Shown here one piece after another: positions 1 through 6,522 of a DNA stretch of 6,522 bases. Position 1 is the stretch's first letter. Each line of letters opens with the position of its first letter. Under the pieces are notes generated by a model that did no database searches, had not been told where the DNA came from, and saw only the letters and a program-made list of their open reading frames with translations. The position numbers and the translations under genes were made by a program. The DNA comes from UMGS946 sp048421225. GTDB lineage: Bacteria > Bacillota > Clostridia > Christensenellales > CAG-138. The DNA lies in assembly GCA_048421225.1 (NCBI GenBank), contig DBFNRV010000014.1, forward strand, positions 1-6,522. The letters are read 5' to 3'.

Positions 1-43
1 ATTATAAAAATTAAAAGCTGATAAAGAAAACTGATTATAGTTT

Positions 44-71
44 AAAAGGGCGACCTTTTAACAGGCCGCCC
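44..71 (-). terminator. Intrinsic terminator after the substrate-binding protein gene
   Basis: In the minus-strand transcript, GGGCGGCC (64-71) pairs with GGTCGCCC (48-55) around the eight-base loop TGTTAAAA. The stem has eight pairs, one of them G-U, and is followed at once by UUUU (44-47). It begins 17 bases past the TAA stop. The G-U pair becomes an A-C mismatch on the plus strand, and no U-run follows in that direction, so the element points leftward. It ends the pdp-polA-coaE-lipoprotein unit. Confidence 0.85.
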
Positions 72-88
72 AAGATAAATATATAAAA

Positions 89-1861
89 TTATTCTACATA
101 CATATACCATTTCTCAATATTTCTAAGCGTATCGGGCTTGCGAATGGATACGAGCCCTTGTATGCCGGAGTCGTATACGATGCTGTCAAGCCTGAAGTAA
201 AGCACCATAAAAGGAAGTATATCGGTGAATCCAGCCTGAAATGCAGAAGCAGCTTCGCGCAAAGAGGCCTCATCTCTGGCTTTTATTATGGAATCGGCCA
301 TCAACGTAAGCTCCGTATTGTCGTATCCACCAAAGTTGCTATTGCCGTCAGGAGAAATAAAAGCGGACAGGTCTAAGTCAAGCCCTGTTGTAAATCCGGC
401 TAAGGCTAGATCAAAATCGCCGGATCCAAGCATTGATAGGTAGTCCGGGCCGCTGCCGCTAACGGGCGCTTCCGGCGTATTTTGCACATCGTCCGTGCTA
501 ACGGGCTCATTAGTCATGGCGGGATTATCGGTGCTATCTGGGTCGTCCGAGCCGTTTGGCGTAGAAGTCGGCTCTATAGTGGGTGAAGGAGAAGGGGAAG
601 GAGTGATTACATTTTCAGCGTAGTATGGCACGGAAACAATCTCAACGGCAACGCCAACCTCCTCAAGGTCGGCCGCAATGCGGTTAGCCGCATCGCTTCG
701 CGTTGTGTTTTCTGAATTCGTGTTTACAAGAAGCCTGAATTCCAGCTTGTTTCCCTGGGAGTCTTCCCTGATCCCATCGCCATCCGTATCGGTCCAGCCG
801 GCTTCCTCAAGCATCCGTGTGGAGAGAGCGGGGTCATAGTCGTATATCTTATAAATGCTGTCGTATGCATATGAATCCGGAGCTATAGGTACGTCGCACT
901 CGCGCGCCTTATTCATATAGGTGTTGGATATAAGGTTACTGCGGTTTATGGCGTATGCTATGGCCTTTCTAACATTTGCGTCGCTCAGGGCGATGTTATT
1001 AAAGTTAAAGATCAGCGTTTCCATGGACTGTGTCATAATGTCAAGCACGGACGTATCCGCCTCACCGCGGTAACGGCCTGAGTATAGCGCTGATGTGGGC
1101 ACCATATTAAGCTGTCCGGCCGAGTATGAGGCCAGCGCCGTCTCGTTATTATCCCTTGCTTCAAATATAACCTTTTCAATATATGGCGCCTGCTTCCACC
1201 AGGACTGGTTTATCTCCAGAACCGTTTGCTCATCCGAAGCTGAACTGACCTTATAAGGCCCCGTTCCAGTCGGCAGACTTGAGGAGCCGCCGGCACTGCT
1301 GACTATTGGGAATGTTAGCAGACATACCGGACTAAGCCCTTCGTGGGTCATTGTAATTCTAACGGTGCGGCTGTCCACGGCCTCATAGCTTTCAATTTTT
1401 TTTATATTATAGCTATAATAGCTTGTATCCCCCAGTTCGCTTAGGCTGTCAAGCGTATAGACAACGTCGGAGGAAGTGAAGTCCGAGTTATTGTGCCATT
1501 TAACCCCGTCCCTGAGGTTAAATGTCCATGTCCGGCCACTGTCGTCGCACGTCCAATTTTCAGCTAGCGCCGGGGTAAGCCTGCCCGATTCGTCTAGGCG
1601 TACCAGCCCCTCAAACACCAAAGAAAACATAAGAAGCATCTCTTCCGTTGATACCAGAAGTGGGTTTTGTACATCAGCGTTCATAGGCATAGGCAGCGAC
1701 AACACGCCCCCGCTTTTGGGTACGGGTTCCAGCGTAGGCGTTGGCAGTGACAGCGGCGTATCCTGAGGAACGTTGTCAGGACTTTGCCGTCCGCAGGCTG
1801 ACGAAACCAATATCATAAAAGCACAAAGTATTATCAAGGCCGCTTGTTTTATAATCTGCAT
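89..1861 (-). CDS. Lipoprotein substrate-binding protein, ABC transporter family 5 (oligopeptide/dipeptide-like, 590 aa)
   Basis: Extracellular solute receptor of the SBP_bac_5 (OppA/DppA/NikA-like) family. The N-terminus has K5, a hydrophobic segment (7-19) and the lipobox-like VSSAC, giving lipid attachment at C23. A Pro/Thr-rich tether (about 27-50) follows. The family core begins at GGVLSL (51) and includes the signature region LAENW (99-103), TWTFNLRDGVKWH (111-123), DVVYTL (132-137) and the family element VRKAIAYAINR (297-307). An Asp-rich loop DTDGDGIRED (358-367) is common in Gram-positive members and may bind calcium. Residues 420-473 are a Pro/Ser/Thr/Asp-rich insert, after which the fold resumes at YLSMLGSGDFDLALAG. 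The ATG follows TAAGGAGG (1866-1873) with a four-base spacer. The ligand cannot be told from sequence; peptides are only the commonest guess. No permease or ATPase gene is in the window, and a terminator follows, so its transporter must be encoded elsewhere, or it has another role. Confidence 0.9.
   Translation of the reverse strand: MQIIKQAALIILCAFMILVSSACGRQSPDNVPQDTPLSLPTPTLEPVPKSGGVLSLPMPMNADVQNPLLVSTEEMLLMFSLVFEGLVRLDESGRLTPALAENWTCDDSGRTWTFNLRDGVKWHNNSDFTSSDVVYTLDSLSELGDTSYYSYNIKKIESYEAVDSRTVRITMTHEGLSPVCLLTFPIVSSAGGSSSLPTGTGPYKVSSASDEQTVLEINQSWWKQAPYIEKVIFEARDNNETALASYSAGQLNMVPTSALYSGRYRGEADTSVLDIMTQSMETLIFNFNNIALSDANVRKAIAYAINRSNLISNTYMNKARECDVPIAPDSYAYDSIYKIYDYDPALSTRMLEEAGWTDTDGDGIREDSQGNKLEFRLLVNTNSENTTRSDAANRIAADLEEVGVAVEIVSVPYYAENVITPSPSPSPTIEPTSTPNGSDDPDSTDNPAMTNEPVSTDDVQNTPEAPVSGSGPDYLSMLGSGDFDLALAGFTTGLDLDLSAFISPDGNSNFGGYDNTELTLMADSIIKARDEASLREAASAFQAGFTDILPFMVLYFRLDSIVYDSGIQGLVSIRKPDTLRNIEKWYMYVE
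443..604 (-). other. Segment encoding a Pro/Ser/Thr/Asp-rich insert in the binding protein
   Basis: Residues 420-473 of the lipoprotein are low in complexity. The segment opens with a TPSPSPSPT run encoded by hexanucleotide CCTTCN-type repeats, which appear as a 19-base polypurine tract on the plus strand at 585-603. An acidic Ser/Thr/Pro/Asn stretch follows, with D439, D440, D442, D445, D457 and D458. Family 5 proteins normally pass directly from the strand seen here as VEIVSVPYY to the helix and strand seen as YLSMLGSGDFDLAL. I infer that this is a flexible surface loop added to a complete fold. Confidence 0.75.
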
Positions 1862-1882
1862 ATGTCCTCCTTACTGTCCATA

Positions 1883-1906
1883 AGGGGATGAATCATTATA
1901 TCCCCT
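1883..1906 (-). other. Hairpin in the coaE / binding-protein gap
   Basis: AGGGGAT (minus strand, 1900-1906) and ATCCCCT (1883-1889) form a perfect seven-pair stem around a ten-base loop, between the coaE stop and the ribosome binding site of the next gene. No U-run follows, so it is not a standard terminator. It could protect the downstream mRNA after processing or cause pausing, or it may be chance. The exact hexamer TATAAT (1895-1900) lies in its left arm and loop. Confidence 0.4.
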
Positions 1907-1912
1907 GCAGCG

Positions 1913-2515
1913 TCAATGGATATCAATTATGTTATGCCACAGCGCGTCGACCAACTTTACTAAATCGTTGGTGCTGCCGGAGTTTTTCAGCTCGCTCGTG
2001 GCATAGCGCAGCCGGCCTGGATCATTAATTTGGCTTTCTAAGCGCGCCTTTGCCTGTTCTGGGGTAAGGCCGTCGCGCAGCATCAGCCTGCTGATACGCA
2101 TATCCATAGGCGCGGTAACTACCCAAACCCAGTCCATATGACGGTGCATTCCAGTTTCAATCAATAAGGGCGCGTCCATAACTACCACGCAGTCGGCGTT
2201 GCGCTTTAAAGCATCGTTAGCGGCTTCCCACATGCGCCTTATTATTTCAGGATGCGATATAGAGTCTAAAAGCCGGCGTTTGGCCGGATCCGTGAATATA
2301 AAATCAGCAAGCGCGCTACGGTTGAGCGTACCGTCGTCATTCAGAATCTCGCTTCCAAAGCCTTCCCGCAGCCTGCTTAAATACTGGCCTCCAGGCGCCG
2401 CCAGCTCACGCGATATGGCGTCAGCGTCTACTACAAACGCGCCAAGCGTTCTAAGTCTGCTTGAAACAGTTGATTTTCCGGAGGCTATCCCGCCCGTAAG
2501 TCCTAACAATGGCAT
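1913..2515 (-). CDS. coaE: Dephospho-CoA kinase (200 aa)
   Basis: Catalyses the last step of coenzyme A synthesis, ATP-dependent phosphorylation of the 3'-hydroxyl of dephospho-CoA, in the cytoplasm. The P-loop GGIASGKST sits at residues 8-16, with K14 binding the ATP phosphates. The family's DAD motif (D30 and D32, in VVDADAISREL) carries the likely catalytic acid. SHPEI at 87-91 and DAPLLIETG at 114-122 are further family hallmarks of the substrate lid and core. The C-terminal NSGS-x-NDL stretch (178-185) matches the usual 'NSGS...' element near the adenine site. The length is typical. No in-frame start lies upstream before a stop, so the ATG at 2515 is secure. Its ribosome binding site is weak, only GGGG (2526-2529) ten bases upstream, unlike the other three genes. 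Translation may partly rely on ribosomes leaving polA, whose stop is 29 bases upstream. The polA-coaE pairing is common in Bacillota. Confidence 0.96.
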   Translation of the reverse strand: MPLLGLTGGIASGKSTVSSRLRTLGAFVVDADAISRELAAPGGQYLSRLREGFGSEILNDDGTLNRSALADFIFTDPAKRRLLDSISHPEIIRRMWEAANDALKRNADCVVVMDAPLLIETGMHRHMDWVWVVTAPMDMRISRLMLRDGLTPEQAKARLESQINDPGRLRYATSELKNSGSTNDLVKLVDALWHNIIDIH

Positions 2516-2544
2516 ATTTGCGATTCCCCATGCTATTTATTTAA

Positions 2545-5118
2545 TCATTTTGCGTCATACCAACTTCGCCCAGTATGTACATCAGCGGTTAGAGGTACGC
2601 GCAGCTTCATGACATTCTGCATACAGTCCTCAAGTATCTGCTTAACCTGGCCAACCTCATCCTCAGGACAGTCGATAATCAGTTCGTCGTGTATCTGAAG
2701 CACGAGTTTGGCCTTTAGGCCGTCGTCAGTCAATCGCCGGTGTACCCTCACCATGGCCAGCTTTATAAGGTCTGCGGCGGAACCTTGAATCGGCATATTC
2801 ATGGCTACCCTTTCGCCAAAAGAGCGGGTATTAAAGTTTGAGGAACTAATTTCCGGCAGTTCCCTGCGCCTGCCCATTATGGTAACCGCATACTTGTTCC
2901 TCTTTCCATTTTCCACGCATTCCTTCATGTATCTGCTTACGCCTTCATAGCGCTTCATGTACATCGATATATAATCCGATGCAACTCTTCTGGTTATCCC
3001 CAGATTTCTCGCAAGGCCATAATCGCTGATTCCGTAGACTATTCCAAAATTAACGGCCTTAGCCGCGCTGCGCTGCTGAGGGGTAACCTCGTCAAGAGGT
3101 GTGCCGAACACCTCGGACGCAGTCGCGCTGTGAATATCGTCTTCATCAATAAACGCCTCGATCATACGCTCATCGCCGCTCATATGCGCCAGAAGCCTAA
3201 GCTCAATCTGAGAATAATCCGCCCCTACGAGCAGGTTCCCAGGGCTTGCGACGAACGCCTTGCGTATTTCCCTGCCGACCTGGGTCCTCACCGGTATGTT
3301 CTGAAGGTTTGGCTCCGTGCTTGAGATCCTGCCGGTGGCCGTAACGTTTTGATTGAAGCTTGTATGTACCCTGCCGTGTTCATCCACGAGAGCTTTTAAG
3401 CCGTCCAGAAAAGTGCTTTTGAGTTTGGTTAGGAAACGGTACTCGGTTATAAGCGGAATGATGGGATGCATATCGTGAAGCGCCTCAAGCGTCTCCGAAT
3501 CCGTGGAATAACCGGTCTTAGTCTTTCTATAAGGCGGAAGCCCGAGCTTCTCGAACAATATGCTTCCAAGCTGTTTTGTGGAAAGTATTGAAAACTGTTC
3601 GCCGGCAAGCTCATATATCTCGTCCGAAAGCGCCCTTATGCGAATGTACATGCTATCGCTTAAAACCTCAAGAATACCAGTATCGATGCTGAATCCCGTT
3701 TTTTCCATATCAAACAGCACCGATATCAGAGGCAGCTCAACGGTTTCATATAATTCCATGAGCTGGAGCCCCTCCAAGTCACGCATCATCTCCTCAAACA
3801 GTACGAACAGGCCCGCCGCTCCAGCGGATGTCCCTTCATCAGCGCCAAATCTACCTTTATACAGATCCTGAAGCGATGAGGAGGGACGCGTAGCGTGAAT
3901 CAGGTAGTCTGCTATCATGGCGTCAAATTTAAGGCCGTTTAACTTTATTCCATATAGCGAGAGCGTGTGCATTATTTTCTTGGCGTCAAATGTAAGCTTC
4001 AGGATACTAGGGTTATCCAGTACTGGCTTAAGCGTTTTAAAGACGTCGCCAGCATCAAGCCCACGCTCAATAAGCGAAGCGTTTGTGGATATGAAGTACT
4101 GCCTGTCAGCTGAATCCGAGATGGATACGAAGCTATCGGAGATTACGATTGCCAGCGTGCCGGATTTGGATATGGCGGTTAAGGCCGGCTCCAGTTCGTC
4201 CAAATCCTTAACGGCTATTTCTTCAGCTGCTTTTACATATGCCGGACTCTCTGCCGGCGCGTCCGCCTTAGGGATGCGCGCGATAAGGCTCTTTAATTCC
4301 AGCTCCGTCATGAGAGGAATTGCTTTTTGAAGTTTTGAGGCGTCAAATGAGCAGTCGGCTATTTCCATATCTATGGGCGCGTCGGTATGGATAACCGCCA
4401 GCTGATATGAAATGCGGGCAATATCGGCGTTGTCCATCAGCTTTTGTCTTAAAGCCCCCTTCTCATCCTCAGCGTGTTTGAGCGATTCTTCCAAACCGCC
4501 ATATTTTTTTATTAGTTTAACCGCCGTTTTTTCGCCAACTCCCGGTATCCCGGGTATGTTGTCGGACGCATCCCCCATAAGCCCTTTTAAATCAACTATT
4601 TGCGCAGGGGTAACGCCATATTGCTCATAAAGGGTTTCAGCATCGAACTCCACGGTTTCGCTTATACCCTTTTTGGTCATAAGAACATGAGTGTTATCGC
4701 TTATAAGCTGAAGGGCGTCTCTGTCGCCCGTAACCAACAGCGCGTGGACGCCCACGTCGTTAGCAATTTTTGCAAAGGTGCCAAGGAGATCGTCGGCCTC
4801 ATACCCAGGGCATTCACAGACTGCTATGCCCATATCCGCTAAAACCCTCTTTATAATCGGCATCTGCTCCCTCAGCTCGTCGGGCATTGGCTTTCTATTT
4901 GATTTATATTCCGCGTAACTCTCGTGCCTTATCGTGGGACCGTGCATGTCAAAGGCGACAAGCATATACTCGGGATTTCCGGCGGTCAGCTTTAAAAGCA
5001 TGCTGAGAAAGCCGTATATAGCGCCGGTTGGCGTTCCGCCGCGCGACGTCATGGCGGGCAATGCATAAAACGCCCTGTACATAAGGCTGTTTCCATCTAT
5101 AACTATCAGTTTTGGCAT
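2545..5118 (-). CDS. polA: DNA polymerase I (857 aa), proofreading domain degenerate
   Basis: Repair and Okazaki-fragment polymerase with an attached 5' nuclease. The 5' nuclease domain (about 1-290) keeps its metal-binding acids: D8 (VIDGNS), D57 (AFDMHG), E107/D109/D110 (GYEADDLLGT), D132/D134 (GDRDALQL) and D183/D186 (GDASDNIPG, followed by the helix-hairpin-helix GIPGVGEKTA). The middle domain (about 300-470) has the shape of the 3'-5' exonuclease. It lacks the DxE of ExoI (VISDSF at 325-330), and its ExoII Asp appears replaced, so proofreading is probably absent, as in Bacillus and Thermus PolA. The polymerase domain (about 475-857) is intact: TATGRISS at 593-600, motif A DYSQIELR with D634, O-helix R683, K687, F691 and Y695, and motif C HDE at 810-812 with D811. 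The Phe in the O-helix is the usual form that disfavours dideoxynucleotides. The length is normal (Taq 832, B. subtilis 880). The ATG follows AAAGGAGG (5123-5130) with a short four-base spacer. Confidence 0.98.
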   Translation of the reverse strand: MPKLIVIDGNSLMYRAFYALPAMTSRGGTPTGAIYGFLSMLLKLTAGNPEYMLVAFDMHGPTIRHESYAEYKSNRKPMPDELREQMPIIKRVLADMGIAVCECPGYEADDLLGTFAKIANDVGVHALLVTGDRDALQLISDNTHVLMTKKGISETVEFDAETLYEQYGVTPAQIVDLKGLMGDASDNIPGIPGVGEKTAVKLIKKYGGLEESLKHAEDEKGALRQKLMDNADIARISYQLAVIHTDAPIDMEIADCSFDASKLQKAIPLMTELELKSLIARIPKADAPAESPAYVKAAEEIAVKDLDELEPALTAISKSGTLAIVISDSFVSISDSADRQYFISTNASLIERGLDAGDVFKTLKPVLDNPSILKLTFDAKKIMHTLSLYGIKLNGLKFDAMIADYLIHATRPSSSLQDLYKGRFGADEGTSAGAAGLFVLFEEMMRDLEGLQLMELYETVELPLISVLFDMEKTGFSIDTGILEVLSDSMYIRIRALSDEIYELAGEQFSILSTKQLGSILFEKLGLPPYRKTKTGYSTDSETLEALHDMHPIIPLITEYRFLTKLKSTFLDGLKALVDEHGRVHTSFNQNVTATGRISSTEPNLQNIPVRTQVGREIRKAFVASPGNLLVGADYSQIELRLLAHMSGDERMIEAFIDEDDIHSATASEVFGTPLDEVTPQQRSAAKAVNFGIVYGISDYGLARNLGITRRVASDYISMYMKRYEGVSRYMKECVENGKRNKYAVTIMGRRRELPEISSSNFNTRSFGERVAMNMPIQGSAADLIKLAMVRVHRRLTDDGLKAKLVLQIHDELIIDCPEDEVGQVKQILEDCMQNVMKLRVPLTADVHTGRSWYDAK

Positions 5119-5143
5119 GGCGCCTCCTTTAAGCTTGTAAAGC

Positions 5144-6484
5144 TCAATCTAATTCTTTACTTATATAACCGTTTTCATCTATCATACCATAAACCATTGG
5201 GGGAGATTTATGGGCCTCCGGTCCAATTTTAAACGAATCCCTCAACAGCTGTACGGCATCATCCAGTAATGATTCGTCGTTTACATACATTGTAAGCAAT
5301 GAATCACCCTTGTCAATGCGTTCACCCAAGCGCCTGTTGAGCACTAGCCCCACGCTGGGGTCGATCAAATCCTCCTTTGTCTCCCTGCCTGCGCCCAGCA
5401 GGGAAGAGGCGACGCCAACCATATGCGCGTCTATTTGGTTTACAAAGCCGCTTTTATCGGATTTAAGTTCCAGCTTCATCCGGGTTTTACATAGCATATC
5501 CGGTTCGTCCAGATATGATGTGTCTCCTCCAAGCAGGGCCACCATATCCTTAAGCTTTGAAAACGCCGCGCCGTCTTCCAGCGCTTTTACAAGCATTGAT
5601 TCCGCTTTATCGGATGTTGGGGCAACGCTTCCAAGAATGAGCATCTTTGATGCGAGAAGCATGCAAACCCGCGTAAGCGGATCGCTTAGGCCTATCCTTC
5701 CCGTAAGCACTTCGACGGCTTCTTTCACCTCAAGGCCGTTGCCGACCGCCCGGCCCAACGGCTGGTTCATATCGGTGATAACCGCCACGGTTCTGCGCCC
5801 AAGATGGGTTCCTATATCCACCATAGCATTGGCGAGCTCTCGTGCATCCTTAACGGTTTTCATAAACGCTCCGTTTCCCGCCTTTACATCAAGTACTATG
5901 GCGTCCGCGCCTGCAGCTATCTTTTTGCTCATTATGCTTGAAGCTATAAGCGGGACGCTCTCTACAGTTCCGGTAACGTCCCTAAGCGCGTACATAATCC
6001 TGTCAGCGGGTACAAGGCCTTCGGTCTGCCCCGTTATGCAAAGGCCGATTTTTTTCACCATATCGCACATTTCACGCGTGGAGCGCTCAACGCTTACGCC
6101 AGGTATGGCTTCGAGCTTATCCAGCGTTCCTCCGGTGTGGCCAAGGCCGCGCCCAGACATCTTTGCCACAACTCCGCCGCATGCCGCAACCAGGGGCGCA
6201 ACGACAAGCGTGGTTGTATCTCCTACGCCTCCGGTTGAATGCTTGTCAACCTTTACCCCGGATATACTGGAGAGGTCGGCAACTACGCCGGAATGTGCCA
6301 TTGCCATTGTCAGCGCCGCTGTCTCGTCCATCGTCATGCCATTGAGGCACACGGCCATCATCCACGCCGATAGCTGGTAGTCTTTGATATCGCCACGGAC
6401 GCATCCATCAACGATGTACCGTATTTCATCATCGGAATGCTCCCTTCCAAACCGCTTTTTTAAAATAAGATCAACCATCCGCAT
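5144..6484 (-). CDS. pdp: Pyrimidine-nucleoside phosphorylase (446 aa)
   Basis: Cytoplasmic salvage enzyme that splits uridine, thymidine or deoxyuridine with phosphate, giving the free base and (deoxy)ribose-1-phosphate. Numbered from the ATG at 6484, the protein has a helical N-terminal domain (about 1-65), a phosphate-binding alpha/beta domain with KHSTGG at 81-86 and the family signature MSGRGLGHTGGT at 109-120, and a C-terminal PYNP domain (about 345-425, containing LLGAGRETKED). R168 (in YALRDVTGT), S183 and K187 (in ASSIMSKK) and K108 fall at the residue numbers known for the Geobacillus enzyme. That fit supports this start. An in-frame TTG at 6502 would add six residues but would translate through the GGAGG ribosome binding site, so I rejected it. 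The length is close to the usual ~433 aa. Bacillota homologues usually accept both uracil and thymine nucleosides; I infer the same here. It is the first gene in view, 25 bases before polA. No other deoxynucleoside genes are in the window. Confidence 0.96.
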   Translation of the reverse strand: MRMVDLILKKRFGREHSDDEIRYIVDGCVRGDIKDYQLSAWMMAVCLNGMTMDETAALTMAMAHSGVVADLSSISGVKVDKHSTGGVGDTTTLVVAPLVAACGGVVAKMSGRGLGHTGGTLDKLEAIPGVSVERSTREMCDMVKKIGLCITGQTEGLVPADRIMYALRDVTGTVESVPLIASSIMSKKIAAGADAIVLDVKAGNGAFMKTVKDARELANAMVDIGTHLGRRTVAVITDMNQPLGRAVGNGLEVKEAVEVLTGRIGLSDPLTRVCMLLASKMLILGSVAPTSDKAESMLVKALEDGAAFSKLKDMVALLGGDTSYLDEPDMLCKTRMKLELKSDKSGFVNQIDAHMVGVASSLLGAGRETKEDLIDPSVGLVLNRRLGERIDKGDSLLTMYVNDESLLDDAVQLLRDSFKIGPEAHKSPPMVYGMIDENGYISKELD

Positions 6485-6491
6485 AAAAAAT

Positions 6492-6496
6492 CCTCC
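6492..6496 (-). promoter_or_regulatory. Ribosome binding site of pdp (decides the start)
   Basis: GGAGG on the minus strand lies seven bases (ATTTTTT) before the ATG at 6484, which is near-ideal spacing. This fixes the pdp start at that ATG and not at the TTG at 6502, which lies upstream of the site. Confidence 0.85.
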
Positions 6497-6522
6497 AGAC
6501 AAAGCAATAAAATAAAATCTAT

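Noticed and set aside
761..790. EF-hand or dockerin-like DTDGDGIRED loop in the binding protein
   Set aside because: It resembles a calcium loop, but a single copy at this place is a recurrent feature of Gram-positive family 5 binding proteins, not a dockerin module.
1476..1766. Plus-strand open frame opposite the signal and core region of the lipoprotein gene
   Set aside because: It is a shadow of the minus-strand gene, with no domain and no matching ribosome binding site.
2451..2531. Short ORF (26 codons) starting ATG GGG at 2531 and overlapping the coaE start out of frame
   Set aside because: It has no ribosome binding site and overlaps the conserved P-loop coding of coaE. It is most simply chance.
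5132..5144. Small inverted repeat AGCTT-GTA-AAGCT between pdp and polA
   Set aside because: Five AT-rich pairs with a three-base loop and no U-run are too weak to call a terminator or operator.
5310..6380. Long 356-codon open frame on the plus strand opposite pdp
   Set aside because: It lies wholly antisense to a well-conserved enzyme. Its product is Ser/Pro/Thr-rich with no recognisable domain, as expected from the complement of a biased coding frame.
6485..6502. Upstream TTG start for pdp adding six residues
   Set aside because: The GGAGG site would lie inside the coding region, and the known active-site residue numbers fit only the ATG at 6484.

Overview
The window is ordinary bacterial chromosome with four complete genes, all read leftward on the minus strand. 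In transcription order they are a pyrimidine-nucleoside phosphorylase (pdp), DNA polymerase I (polA), dephospho-CoA kinase (coaE) and a lipoprotein substrate-binding protein of an oligopeptide/dipeptide-type ABC transporter. The gaps between genes are 25, 29 and 51 bases. A clear intrinsic terminator follows the last gene, so this looks like one transcription unit whose left end is in view and whose promoter lies beyond the right edge.

The organism is most likely a member of the Bacillota, probably a Clostridia-like lineage. Reasons: strong GGAGG ribosome binding sites on three of the four genes; a phosphorylase in the same residue register as the Geobacillus enzyme; a PolA whose proofreading domain has lost its catalytic acids, as in Bacillus; polA directly followed by coaE, as often seen in Clostridia; and a lipoprotein with the Asp-rich DTDGDG loop and Pro/Ser/Thr linkers common in Gram-positive solute-binding proteins. 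I cannot name a genus.

Layout: 6485-6522 is a short leader holding the pdp ribosome binding site. 5144-6484 is pdp, 2545-5118 polA, 1913-2515 coaE, and 89-1861 the binding protein. 1-88 holds its terminator and AT-rich sequence. No gap without a gene exceeds 300 bases. I saw no RNA gene, mobile element, CRISPR array or integration site.

Together the genes combine pyrimidine nucleoside breakdown, DNA repair and Okazaki-fragment processing, the last step of coenzyme A synthesis, and nutrient capture at the cell surface. They do not form an obvious pathway. I found no convincing new system. The points most worth a second look are a 54-residue Pro/Ser/Thr/Asp-rich insert inside the fold of the binding protein, that protein's lack of permease or ATPase genes nearby, and the two hairpins that compete for the same bases at the terminator.
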